Shown here piece after piece: positions 35,594-43,808 of a DNA stretch of 47,172 nt; position 1 is the first letter of the stretch; each line of letters begins with the position of its first letter. The translations under genes and the position numbers were made by a program. Below the pieces are notes generated by a model. It had not been told where the DNA came from. It did no database searches and saw only the letters and a program-made list of their open reading frames with translations. The stretch is from the NCBI GenBank assembly GCA_934755305.1, contig CAKVLD010000018.1, positions 1 to 47,172 on the forward strand, written 5' to 3'. Source of the stretch: an uncultured Clostridium sp. GTDB taxonomy: Bacteria; Bacillota; Clostridia; Clostridiales; Clostridiaceae.

Positions 35594-35992
35594 ATGAAAT
35601 TTATTATAGGTGGAGAATTTCAAGGTAAACTTAAGTATGCTCTAGATATAGCTAATGCTAGTTTAGAGGAAGCTTGTGATATTTCAAAAGAAGAATATAT
35701 AAAAAGTAAAAAGATAATATATAATCTTAATTTATTTATAAAAAATAATCTTGCTGAAGGTAAAACTCAAGAAGTAATTGAAAAGATAATAGATAAGTTC
35801 ATTAATGAAAATCCGGAAATAGTTATAGTATCTACAGAAATAGGTTATGGTATAGTTCCCATGGACAAATTTGATAGAAGTTATAGAGAAGTTACAGGTA
35901 GAATATGCTGCATGATAGCTCAAAAAGCAAAAGAGGTTCATAGGGTAATTTGCGGCGTGGGTACTGTAATAAAAGGAGCTGGTAAAAATTGA
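35594..35992 (+). CDS. degenerate CobU paralogue
   Basis: This 132-residue protein starts with a P-loop-like FIIGGEFQGKLKYAL and ends with VIVSTEIGYGIVPMDKFDRSYREV, then TGRICCMIAQKAKEV. The latter matches the C-terminal part of CobU (NEVGxGIVPxxxxxRxFRDxxGRxN). The middle is shortened, the P-loop lacks Ser/Thr after GK, and the guanylylated His segment is missing, so it is unlikely to be a full kinase/guanylyltransferase alone. It may be a remnant, a partner of CobU, or a distinct small cobinamide nucleotide-binding protein. Its TGA overlaps the non-standard start of cobC. Confidence 0.7.
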   Translation: MKFIIGGEFQGKLKYALDIANASLEEACDISKEEYIKSKKIIYNLNLFIKNNLAEGKTQEVIEKIIDKFINENPEIVIVSTEIGYGIVPMDKFDRSYREVTGRICCMIAQKAKEVHRVICGVGTVIKGAGKN

Positions 35993-36578
35993 AATATTAC
36001 TTATTCGCCATTCAAAAACTAAAGGAAATCTAGAAAAAAGATACATAGGAATAACAGATGAGCATTTATGTACAGAAGGAATAACTTTAGCAAAGTCAAA
36101 GGTATTTCCAAAGGTTCAAAAGGTATATGTAAGTCCTTTGTGTAGATGTATAGAAACAGCAAAGATAATTTATAAAGATTTAGAACTTACAATATATGAG
36201 GAGTTAAGAGAATGTAATTTTGGAGAATTTGAAAATAAAAATTACATAGAACTATCTAATAATGAAAATTATCAAAAGTGGATAGATAGTAATGGAACAC
36301 TACCTTTTCCTGGAGGAGAAGATATAAAAATGTTTAAAGGTAGATGTGTAGAGGCTTTTAATAAAGTAGTAGATAATATGATTGAAGAAAATATAAATAC
36401 TTCTGCTTTAGTAGTTCATGGAGGTACTATAATGGCTATTTTAGATAACTATTCTGAAGATAATAGAAGTTATTATGACTTTCAAGTTAAAAATTGTGAA
36501 GGATATATTATAGAAATAGATAAAGATTTATGGACAAGCGGTAAAAAGCAAATTTTTATTAAGGAAAAAATGGAGTAG
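35988..36578 (+). CDS. cobC: alpha-ribazole phosphatase, predicted ATT start
   Basis: This histidine phosphatase is about 197 residues long. The usual N-terminus is clearly encoded: codons after ATT 35988 read EILLIRHSKTKGNLEKRYIG with the catalytic Arg-His, then VYVSPLCRCIETAKII and LVVHGGTIMAIL with the second His. No ATG, GTG or TTG exists in frame ahead of this: the frame is closed by TAA at 35970-35972 and offers only CTG 35979 or ATT 35988. GGAG at 35975-35978 is 9 nt before ATT, so ATT is preferred. The first in-frame ATG (36138) would remove the catalytic RH motif. It removes phosphate from alpha-ribazole phosphate or adenosylcobalamin phosphate. Confidence 0.85.
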   Translation: MEILLIRHSKTKGNLEKRYIGITDEHLCTEGITLAKSKVFPKVQKVYVSPLCRCIETAKIIYKDLELTIYEELRECNFGEFENKNYIELSNNENYQKWIDSNGTLPFPGGEDIKMFKGRCVEAFNKVVDNMIEENINTSALVVHGGTIMAILDNYSEDNRSYYDFQVKNCEGYIIEIDKDLWTSGKKQIFIKEKME

Positions 36579-36580
36579 AT

Positions 36581-37552
36581 ATGAAATTAACATTAATTGC
36601 TTTAATTATTGGGTTTATATTAGATTTATGTTTTGGAGATCCTAGAAATTTTCCTCATATCATTATTTATATAGGAAAATTAATTAGTAATTTAGAAAAT
36701 AGATTAAGAGAGTTATTACCTAAAACTAATAAAGGTGAGATTATAGGGGGATTTATATTAGTAGTACTTGTAACAGGTATTTCAACAGGACTTATTTATA
36801 GCATTTTAACTTTAGTTGAAAGGATAAATGTATACTTAAGATTAGTAATAGAATCTTTTGTTTGTTATCAACTTTTAGCAACTAAATCCTTAAAGGATGA
36901 AAGTATGAAAGTATATAAATCTTTAAATAATAATAATTTAGAAGAAGCTAGATTTAATGTATCTATGATAGTTGGTAGAGATACAGAAAGTCTTACAGAA
37001 GAAGGAGTAACAAAGGCAGCTGTAGAAACAGTAGCAGAAAATACTTCAGATGGAATTATAGCACCTATTATTTTTATGTTTTTAGGGGGAGCTACTTTTG
37101 GAGTATTTTATAAAGCCATAAATACTATGGATTCAATGGTAGGATATAAAAATGACAAGTATCTTTACTTTGGAAGAGTAGCTGCAAAGTTAGATGATAT
37201 AGTAAATTATATACCTTCTAGAATATCAGCATATTTAATAATATTATCAGCATTTTTTACTAGGATGAATGGAAAGAATGCCTATAAGATGTATAAAAGA
37301 GATAGGTATAATCATGCAAGTCCAAATTCAGCTCAAACAGAATCAGCTTGTGCAGGAGCCTTAGGAGTACAGCTTGCAGGTGATGCTTATTATTTTGGCA
37401 AATTGTATAAGAAGAAAACTATTGGAGATTCTTTAAGAGAAATAGAATATGAAGATATAAAAAGAGCTAATAAACTTTTATATGTATCAGCATTTTTGGG
37501 AATGATTATATTTTCAATAATTAAAGTTATTTTGATTTTTATTTTAAGTTAA
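36581..37552 (+). CDS. cbiB: adenosylcobinamide-phosphate synthase
   Basis: This 323-residue membrane protein has the N-terminal DLCFGDPRNFPHIIIYIGK, then MIVGRDTESLTEEGVTKAAV, ENTSDGIIAPI, MVGYKNDKY, and SPNSAQTESACAGALGVQLA. These are the CbiB/CobD signatures. It attaches the aminopropanol phosphate made by CobD to adenosylcobyric acid. It starts 2 nt after the cobC stop. Confidence 0.95.
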   Translation: MKLTLIALIIGFILDLCFGDPRNFPHIIIYIGKLISNLENRLRELLPKTNKGEIIGGFILVVLVTGISTGLIYSILTLVERINVYLRLVIESFVCYQLLATKSLKDESMKVYKSLNNNNLEEARFNVSMIVGRDTESLTEEGVTKAAVETVAENTSDGIIAPIIFMFLGGATFGVFYKAINTMDSMVGYKNDKYLYFGRVAAKLDDIVNYIPSRISAYLIILSAFFTRMNGKNAYKMYKRDRYNHASPNSAQTESACAGALGVQLAGDAYYFGKLYKKKTIGDSLREIEYEDIKRANKLLYVSAFLGMIIFSIIKVILIFILS

Positions 37553-37567
37553 GAAGGTGAACGTGTT

Positions 37568-39061
37568 ATGGCAAAAGCAATAATGATACAAGGAACTATG
37601 TCTAATGTAGGTAAAAGTTTATTAGTTGCAGGTCTTTGTAGAATATTTAAGGAAGATGGATATAAAGTAGCTCCTTTTAAATCACAAAATATGGCTTTAA
37701 ACTCTTTTATAACAGAAGAAGGATTAGAAATGGGAAGAGCACAAGTTATGCAAGCTGAAGCAGCAAAGATTAAACCTTCAGTTCTTATGAATCCTATTCT
37801 ATTAAAACCTACTAATGATATAGGATCACAGGTAATAGTTAATGGTGAAGTGCTAGGAAATATGAAAGCTGTAGATTATTTTAAGTATAAAAAGAAGTTA
37901 ATACCTGATATAATGAAGGCTTATAACAAGTTAGATAAAGAGTATGATATTATAGTTATAGAAGGAGCAGGTAGTCCAGCTGAAATTAATTTAAAAAGTG
38001 AAGATATAGTAAACATGGGAATGGCAAAGATGGCAAAAGCACCAGTAATCCTAGCAGGAGATATTGATAGAGGTGGAGTATTTGCACAACTTATGGGTAC
38101 AGTTATGCTTCTTGAAGAAGATGAAAAATCCTTAATAAAAGGAACTATAATAAATAAGTTTAGAGGAGATAAAACTATATTACAACCTGGTGTTGATATG
38201 CTTGAAGATATGAGCAAAATACCAGTGGTAGGTGTAATTCCTTATATGAATGTAGATATTGATGATGAGGATAGTTTAAGTGAAAGATTTACAAGAAATA
38301 CTAAAGAAAGTCTTATAGATATAGCAGTTATAAGACTTCCTAGAATATCTAATTTTACTGATTTCAATGTATTAGAAGGAATTGAAGGAGTATCATTAAG
38401 GTATGTAAAAACTCCAGGGGAACTTAATAATCCTGATATGATAATAATTCCAGGAACTAAAAACACTATGGAAGATTTATTGTGGATGAGACAATGTGGA
38501 TTAGAAGCTAAGATTTTAAAGGAAGCTAGCATGGGTAAAATAATATTTGGAATATGTGGCGGATATCAAATGCTTGGGGAAACTTTAAGTGATCCATATA
38601 AAGTAGAGTCAGGTGGAGAAATTAAAGGAATGAATCTTTTACCTATGAAAACTGTTTTTAATAAAGAGAAAATAAGAACTAGAGTTGTGGGTAAATTTAA
38701 TGAAATTGAAGGTAAATTAAAAACTTTATCAAAATCAAATTTTGAAGGTTATGAAATCCATATGGGAAGTACAAAAATATTAAAGGAAAATATAAACTTA
38801 ACTAAGCTAGATAATAAAAAGCTAGATGGTGCTTACTTAGATAATGTTTATGGTACTTATGTTCATGGTATTTTTGATAGTGAAGAAGTAGTTAAAGGAT
38901 TAATAACTAGTTTATTTAAAGAAAAAAATCTAGATTATAGTGATATTTTAACTTTTGATCACAAAAAATATAAAGAAAAGCAATATGACATTTTAGCTAA
39001 GACAGTTAGAGAAAATATTGACATGAAAAAAATATATGAGATTTTGGAGGCTGGAGTATGA
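37568..39061 (+). CDS. cbiP: cobyric acid synthase
   Basis: This 497-residue glutamine amidotransferase has an N-terminal ATP domain starting IQGTMSNVGKSLLVAGLCRI with FKSQNMALNS, and a C-terminal glutaminase domain with GICGGYQMLG and a final His near YGTYVHGIFDS. It amidates side chains b, d, e and g. ATGA overlap of 4 nt with cobO. Confidence 0.96.
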   Translation: MAKAIMIQGTMSNVGKSLLVAGLCRIFKEDGYKVAPFKSQNMALNSFITEEGLEMGRAQVMQAEAAKIKPSVLMNPILLKPTNDIGSQVIVNGEVLGNMKAVDYFKYKKKLIPDIMKAYNKLDKEYDIIVIEGAGSPAEINLKSEDIVNMGMAKMAKAPVILAGDIDRGGVFAQLMGTVMLLEEDEKSLIKGTIINKFRGDKTILQPGVDMLEDMSKIPVVGVIPYMNVDIDDEDSLSERFTRNTKESLIDIAVIRLPRISNFTDFNVLEGIEGVSLRYVKTPGELNNPDMIIIPGTKNTMEDLLWMRQCGLEAKILKEASMGKIIFGICGGYQMLGETLSDPYKVESGGEIKGMNLLPMKTVFNKEKIRTRVVGKFNEIEGKLKTLSKSNFEGYEIHMGSTKILKENINLTKLDNKKLDGAYLDNVYGTYVHGIFDSEEVVKGLITSLFKEKNLDYSDILTFDHKKYKEKQYDILAKTVRENIDMKKIYEILEAGV

Positions 39062-39585
39062 ATAAAGGATTAATACATATTTATTGTGGAGATGGAAAAG
39101 GAAAAACTACTGCATCAATTGGACTAAGTGTTAGAGCAGTTGGAAGTGGTATGAAAGTTATATTTACTCAATTTTTAAAGAATAACAAATCAAGTGAGTT
39201 AAAGGTATTAAAAACTTTACCTAATTTAGAAGTAGTACCTTGTGAAAAAGCTTTTGGATTTTTCAAATTTATGAGTGACGAAGAAAAGAAAAAAGCAAAA
39301 GAAGTTTACTCTAGGCTTTTAACTACAGTTATAAATAAAGCTATAGAAGAGGACATAGATTTATTAGTATTAGATGAAATTATGGCTACTTATAATTATG
39401 AACTTATTGATAAGGAGTATTTTTTAAACTTTCTAAAAAATAAGCCAGAAAAATTGGAAGTAGTTATGACTGGAAGAGACCCTAAAGAAGAATTAATTAA
39501 TTTAGCTAATTATGTTTCTAATATTGAAAAGATAAAACATCCTTTTGACGAAGGAATTATGGCTAGAGTAGGAATAGAAATGTAG
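39058..39585 (+). CDS. cobO: cob(I)yrinic acid a,c-diamide adenosyltransferase
   Basis: This 175-residue BtuR/CobO-type ATP:corrinoid adenosyltransferase has P-loop YCGDGKGKTTASIG at the N-terminus, FTQFLKNNKSSE, LLVLDEIMATYNY and VVMTGRDPKEEL. It adds the 5'-deoxyadenosyl ligand to Co(I). It is coupled to cbiP by the ATGA overlap. Confidence 0.95.
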   Translation: MNKGLIHIYCGDGKGKTTASIGLSVRAVGSGMKVIFTQFLKNNKSSELKVLKTLPNLEVVPCEKAFGFFKFMSDEEKKKAKEVYSRLLTTVINKAIEEDIDLLVLDEIMATYNYELIDKEYFLNFLKNKPEKLEVVMTGRDPKEELINLANYVSNIEKIKHPFDEGIMARVGIEM

Positions 39586-39595
39586 AGGTATAAAA

Positions 39596-40237
39596 ATGAA
39601 GATAGAATTAGAAAATGTGTTACCAAGAGATATAGAAAAAAGAAGTTTTGAAATAATTACAGAAGAGCTAGGAGATATAAAGCTTGATAAGGATAAAGAA
39701 AAGATTATTAAGCGTGTAATTCATACTACAGCAGATTTTGAATATGTAAATACATTAACTTTTTCAGAAGATGTAGTAAATAAAGCTATGGAAGCTATAA
39801 AAAGAGGAGCATGTATAGTTACTGATACTCAAATGGGTAAATCAGGAATAAATAAAAAATCCTTAGCTAAACATGGAGGAGAGGTTTATTGTTTTATGTC
39901 TGATGAAGATGTAGCTGAAATTGCTAAGAAGAATGGAACTACTAGAGCTACAGCTAGTATGGATAAGGCAGCAAGCTTAGATAAGGAATTAATATTTGCT
40001 ATAGGAAATGCACCTACAGCATTAGTTAGGTTATATGAACTTATAGAAGAAAAAAGAATAGATCCAAAGTTAGTTATTGGAGTTCCAGTTGGATTTGTAA
40101 ATGTAGTGGAATCTAAAGAACTTATTATAAAATCAGGAGTACCACATATTGTTTCAAGAGGGCGCAAAGGTGGAAGCAATGTTGCAGCTGCTATATGTAA
40201 TGCACTTCTTTATATGATTGATGATAATAGAGAGTAA
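39596..40237 (+). CDS. cbiC: cobalt-precorrin-8 methylmutase
   Basis: This 213-residue CbiC has the catalytic His in VIHTTADFEYVN, CIVTDTQMGKSGI, IFAIGNAPTALVRL and GVPVGFVNVVESKE. It moves the C11 methyl to C12 to form cobyrinate. It is the last gene of the operon, followed at once by a terminator. Confidence 0.96.
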   Translation: MKIELENVLPRDIEKRSFEIITEELGDIKLDKDKEKIIKRVIHTTADFEYVNTLTFSEDVVNKAMEAIKRGACIVTDTQMGKSGINKKSLAKHGGEVYCFMSDEDVAEIAKKNGTTRATASMDKAASLDKELIFAIGNAPTALVRLYELIEEKRIDPKLVIGVPVGFVNVVESKELIIKSGVPHIVSRGRKGGSNVAAAICNALLYMIDDNRE

Positions 40238-40243
40238 AAAAGT

Positions 40244-40275
40244 AACAGTCTTATACGAAAAGACTGTTATTTTTG
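40244..40275 (+). terminator. terminator of the cobD-cbiC operon
   Basis: AACAGTCTT (40244-40252) pairs with AAGACTGTT (40260-40268), followed by ATTTTTG. Confidence 0.85.
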
Positions 40276-40326
40276 TATAAAAGAATATATAATTCAATTA
40301 TATGGAACTTAAAGAGGTGAAAAAAT

Positions 40327-41019
40327 ATGAAATTAATATGTATACCATATGCAGGTGGTTCAGAAGTAATATATTATAGCTGGCGAAAGAGATTAGAGCC
40401 AGAAATAAAAGTTATACCTGTAAAATTAAAAGGTAGAGGTTCAAGATTTTGTGAAAATTTCTATGAAACTTTAGAGGAAGCAGTAGATGATATTTTTGAA
40501 CAAATAAAAGATGAAATAGATGGTGAGGAGTACGGAATTTTTGGACATAGTATGGGTGGTGTATTAGCTTATGAATTATATTATAAGATAGTTAAAGAAG
40601 GCTATGACATTCCAAAACATGTGTTTTTCTCAGGTTCAAGATGTCCTAAATTTAGTAATTATAAAGAAGATAGATATTTATTACCAGATGATGAATTTAT
40701 AGAAGTAGTTATAAAACTTGGGGGAACTCCAAAGGAAGTTATAGAAAATAAAGAATTATTAGAATTATGTTTACCTATACTTAGAAGTGATTTTAAAATA
40801 CTAGAAACATACACATATAAAGAAAAAGATGAAAAGTTAAAATGTGATGTTACTGTTTTAAATGGAACTAAAGACACAATACCTAAAGAAGGTATATATG
40901 GATGGTGTGAAGTTACAGAAGGTAAAGGAAGTGTACATAATTTAGAGGGAGGACACTTTTTTTTAGATGATAATATTGATTTTATAATGAAGTTAATAAG
41001 AGATAATTTGCTTCTTTAG
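40327..41019 (+). CDS. type II thioesterase family alpha/beta hydrolase
   Basis: This 230-residue protein has the TE-II pattern: LICIPYAGGSEVIYYSW at the N-terminus, PVKLKGRGSR, nucleophile Ser in FGHSMGGVLAYEL, a likely acid Asp in VLNGTKDTI and His in GGHFFLDD. Such enzymes remove wrong acyl groups from carrier proteins of NRPS/PKS lines. No NRPS or PKS is in the window, so it is an orphan here; its partner may lie elsewhere. It has its own AGAGGTG site after the B12 terminator, so is probably a separate unit. Confidence 0.85.
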   Translation: MKLICIPYAGGSEVIYYSWRKRLEPEIKVIPVKLKGRGSRFCENFYETLEEAVDDIFEQIKDEIDGEEYGIFGHSMGGVLAYELYYKIVKEGYDIPKHVFFSGSRCPKFSNYKEDRYLLPDDEFIEVVIKLGGTPKEVIENKELLELCLPILRSDFKILETYTYKEKDEKLKCDVTVLNGTKDTIPKEGIYGWCEVTEGKGSVHNLEGGHFFLDDNIDFIMKLIRDNLLL

Positions 41020-41087
41020 TTGGGTCAGCTTATTTAATAAGAGATTGTGGCTTTGAAGGTAAAAATATTTACGTTGTACCTAAATAG
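41019..41087 (+). pseudogene. possible short remnant of an oleate hydratase
   Basis: Directly after the thioesterase stop a frame reads VGSAYLIRDCGFEGKNIYVV and a stop. This resembles the N-terminal FAD-binding segment of oleate hydratases (VGxGIAsLAAAxFLIRDaxxxGxNI), with the glycine-rich part shortened. There is no start codon and nothing after it. The match is short and made by eye. Confidence 0.3.
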
Positions 41088-41165
41088 GATGGGGTTGTCG
41101 CATTAAACTTTAATTGAGAATTTTAAATTCTTAATTCTTAATTGTGCGACAGCCCCATCTTTTTA
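41088..41165 (+). repeat. long hairpin element acting as terminator, copy 2
   Basis: A 73-nt inverted repeat plus T run. Outer stem GATGGGGTTGTCGCA (41088-41102) pairs over 15 bp with TGCGACAGCCCCATC with one G-U. The core CATTAAACTTTAATTGAG and AAATTCTTAATT is the same as in 16195-16268, while the outer stem sequence differs. Confidence 0.85.
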
Positions 41166-41358
41166 TAATAAGGAAAATTATTAATTTACAATTGTTGAAA
41201 AGTTAAAAATAAATTTAATATAAAGTGAAAAAAATTTAATAATTGTAAGTGGTAAAAAAGATGTCGTAAAATGATTATAGATTAATTTGAAAAAATATAA
41301 AGAAAATGGAAAATAATACGAGAATAGTAGTATATGCAGCAGAAGGGGGAGTATAAAA

Positions 41359-43344
41359 GTGGAAAAAAAGAATAGAAAAAGTATAAAGATTAAGTTAACT
41401 AGAACTATGTTGTTAGCAGTTATTATTCCATTAGTATTGGTTAGTGGACTAACAGTTTGGAATCTAAAATTTTTCACAAATAAAAACTTTGAAAGTAATA
41501 ATGAAATTTTATCAACAATAACAAAGGATAGAATCAATGAGACTATTCAAAGGTATGGAGATTTGTTACAAAAATTTATAGATAATGATCAAACTATAGG
41601 AGTAGAATCAGAATATGCAAATTTAGAAAAAAATGAAAAACTAATTGCAAGAAGTGATAACAAGATTGTTGCAATGTATTTTGCAAATGATAAAAAGGAT
41701 ATGATTGAATCTTCAGATGATAAGGTAGATTCAAGCTATGATCCAACATCTAGACAATGGTACATAGATGCAAAAAAACAAACACCTAATATTGCAGTAG
41801 GTAGTCCATATGTAAATCTTACTACTAAACAATTAGTAATTACTATTTCTAAGACAGTAGAAAGAAATGGAGAGTTTATTGGAGTAGTAGGAGTAGACAT
41901 AGACTTAAATACATTATCTAAACAATTATCAAAAGTTAAGTATGGTGAAACAGGAGAAATGAACATTTTAGATTCAGAAGGAAATGTTATTATTTCATCA
42001 GATGAATCATTGATAGGAGAGAATGATAAAGATAATTATAAAGATTGGGAAACAATAGCAAATTCAGTTAAAGGAAGATTAAATTATAAATATAAAGACG
42101 AAATTTATGAAAGCTATTATAATACAGAAGAAGTTAGTGGTTGGAAGATAATACTTAAAACTACAGCAAAGGAAGTAAGAAGTGGTGAATTAAGTGTAAT
42201 ATTAAATTTAGCAATTGCTTTAGTGGTTTTAGTTGTTATAGTTGGATTAATAATTAGAGCTATAGCATTCTACCTTTCAAAGAATATAACATTAACTATA
42301 GAAAAATTACAAGAAGCATCTAAAGGTAATTTAAACGCATATCTAGAAATTAAAAGTAACGATGAATTTAAGGATTTAGAAGAAAATTATAATGGAATGT
42401 TAAATAATATTAAAAAGCTTATAAAAAGAGTAGATGATTCAACAGTATCAGTTAGTACAACTTCAGAAAAATTAGCTAATATGAGTGATGAAGTATCATC
42501 ATCTATGGAACTTGTAAGCCAAACAATTGAGCAAATAACATCAGGAACTGTAGAGTCAGCTAATGATTTACAATCAATTTCTAATGATATGGATTCCTTA
42601 TCTAAGAGTATGAATAACATGGAAAATACAACAGTAAAAGTTAATACAATGGCAGTAAAGACAGATGAGCTTGGACAAAATGGTATTGAAATAGTTAAAA
42701 AGCTTATGAACAAATCTTCAGATACAAAATCTGCTATTAAAATGTTAGATGAAGTAGTAAGAAATGTAGCTGAAGGTGTTAAAGAAGTAGGAAAGATGAA
42801 TGAAGTGATTTCAGAAATTACTAATCAAACAAATATGTTAGCTTTAAATGCAGCAATAGAATCAGCAAGAGCTGGGGAAGTAGGAAAAGGCTTTGCAGTT
42901 GTAGCAGAAGAAATAAGACAATTAGCAGAAGAAACAGCAGAAACAGCTAAAAAGATAGATGAGGTTATTAAGAATATTAATAGTATTACTGAAGAGGTAG
43001 TAGAAGATGTTAAAAATACTGTAAATGTAGTAGAAGAGCAAGAAGAAGTAGTATCTGAATCTGAAATAGTATTTAATAATGTAATTTCTTCAGTTGAAGA
43101 TTTAACTTCAAATGTTAATATTATAGCATCAGAAATTAAAGGTATTAATAAGATGAAAAATGCAGTAGCTGACAAGCTTCAAAATCTTTCTGCAATAATG
43201 GAAGAAACAGCAGCAGGAGCAGAAGAAGTATCAGCTTCAGCATCAGAAGTGTCTAATTCAGCAATTGATTTTACTAAAAGTTCAAGAGAACTACAAAATT
43301 TATCTAAGGATCTTAAGGATGAAGTTGAAGTGTTTCAATTATAG
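41359..43344 (+). CDS. methyl-accepting chemotaxis protein, CACHE type
   Basis: This 661-residue chemoreceptor has TM1 at about 14-34 and an extracellular CACHE-type sensor with SYDPTSRQWYIDAKK, VGSPYVNLTTKQLVITISKT and GVVGVDIDLNTLS, the pattern of amino-acid-binding dCache_1 domains. TM2 is at about 275-300, followed by HAMP and the signalling hairpin ESARAGEVGKGFAVVAEEIR. The start is GTG at 41359 behind AAGGGGGAG. The ligand is unknown. About 170 nt upstream of it has no clear gene; the hairpin element and the oleate-hydratase-like scrap lie before that. Confidence 0.93.
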   Translation: MEKKNRKSIKIKLTRTMLLAVIIPLVLVSGLTVWNLKFFTNKNFESNNEILSTITKDRINETIQRYGDLLQKFIDNDQTIGVESEYANLEKNEKLIARSDNKIVAMYFANDKKDMIESSDDKVDSSYDPTSRQWYIDAKKQTPNIAVGSPYVNLTTKQLVITISKTVERNGEFIGVVGVDIDLNTLSKQLSKVKYGETGEMNILDSEGNVIISSDESLIGENDKDNYKDWETIANSVKGRLNYKYKDEIYESYYNTEEVSGWKIILKTTAKEVRSGELSVILNLAIALVVLVVIVGLIIRAIAFYLSKNITLTIEKLQEASKGNLNAYLEIKSNDEFKDLEENYNGMLNNIKKLIKRVDDSTVSVSTTSEKLANMSDEVSSSMELVSQTIEQITSGTVESANDLQSISNDMDSLSKSMNNMENTTVKVNTMAVKTDELGQNGIEIVKKLMNKSSDTKSAIKMLDEVVRNVAEGVKEVGKMNEVISEITNQTNMLALNAAIESARAGEVGKGFAVVAEEIRQLAEETAETAKKIDEVIKNINSITEEVVEDVKNTVNVVEEQEEVVSESEIVFNNVISSVEDLTSNVNIIASEIKGINKMKNAVADKLQNLSAIMEETAAGAEEVSASASEVSNSAIDFTKSSRELQNLSKDLKDEVEVFQL

Positions 43345-43357
43345 AAGATAATAAAAA

Positions 43358-43397
43358 TGGGTTGTTAAGCTAAGTAATTAGTGAAGCAACCTTTTTG
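43358..43397 (+). terminator. Rho-independent terminator of the MCP gene
   Basis: GGGTTG(TT) pairs with (AG)CAACC across an AT-rich loop, followed by TTTTT. Confidence 0.7.
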
Positions 43398-43420
43398 CTG
43401 TTAAGAAGTAAAATTTGAGG

Positions 43421-43648
43421 TTTTTGGAAGAATGGAATAATGGTGTTTGGGTAGGATTTTGGAATTATGAGGATTGGACATTGAAAATATGTGGTTCCAC
43501 ATAAAATAAATAATTAATTAATAAGAACTTATAAAAAGCTATGAAAGCACATCCTACATATAATGAAGTAATAATAGAAGCAGTATAAGATGCATTTGGA
43601 GAAAATATACAGGGTGAAATAAAGAAACAATTAGAGCTAAATTTTTAA
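43421..43648 (+). pseudogene. decayed coding remnants in the MCP-amidohydrolase gap
   Basis: Two open scraps are visible. At 43421-43504 a frame reads LEEWNNGVWVGFWNYEDWTL and soon stops. At 43541-43648 a frame starting MKAHPTYNEVIIEAV is broken by TAA (43586-43588) and continues DAFGENIQGEIKKQLELNF. I recognise neither. The WNYEDWTLK stretch has a partner (WNCEEWTLK) at 46590-46616 beyond the MFS gene. The rest of 43345-43808 is AT-rich with no gene. Confidence 0.35.
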
Positions 43649-43808
43649 AAAATATCGAATAAAATGACGAATTATATTCTATTTATAGTTCTTGCGGTAA
43701 AACATGTTTACATAATAAAAATACTAAATTATAATGATAGGTAACTGGATATTTTACCATAAATGGTAAATGGTGCTATGAATAAAAAATTATAGGAGAG
43801 GTGTTAGT

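Noticed and set aside
36138..36578. cobC starting at ATG 36138
   Set aside because: This would remove the catalytic RH motif and about 50 conserved residues that are encoded in frame upstream; the ATT start at 35988 explains them.
41181..41537. Minus-strand frame of 118 codons before and across the second MCP start
   Set aside because: Phe/Leu-rich shadow of AT-rich upstream DNA and TM1; no conserved motif or ribosome site.
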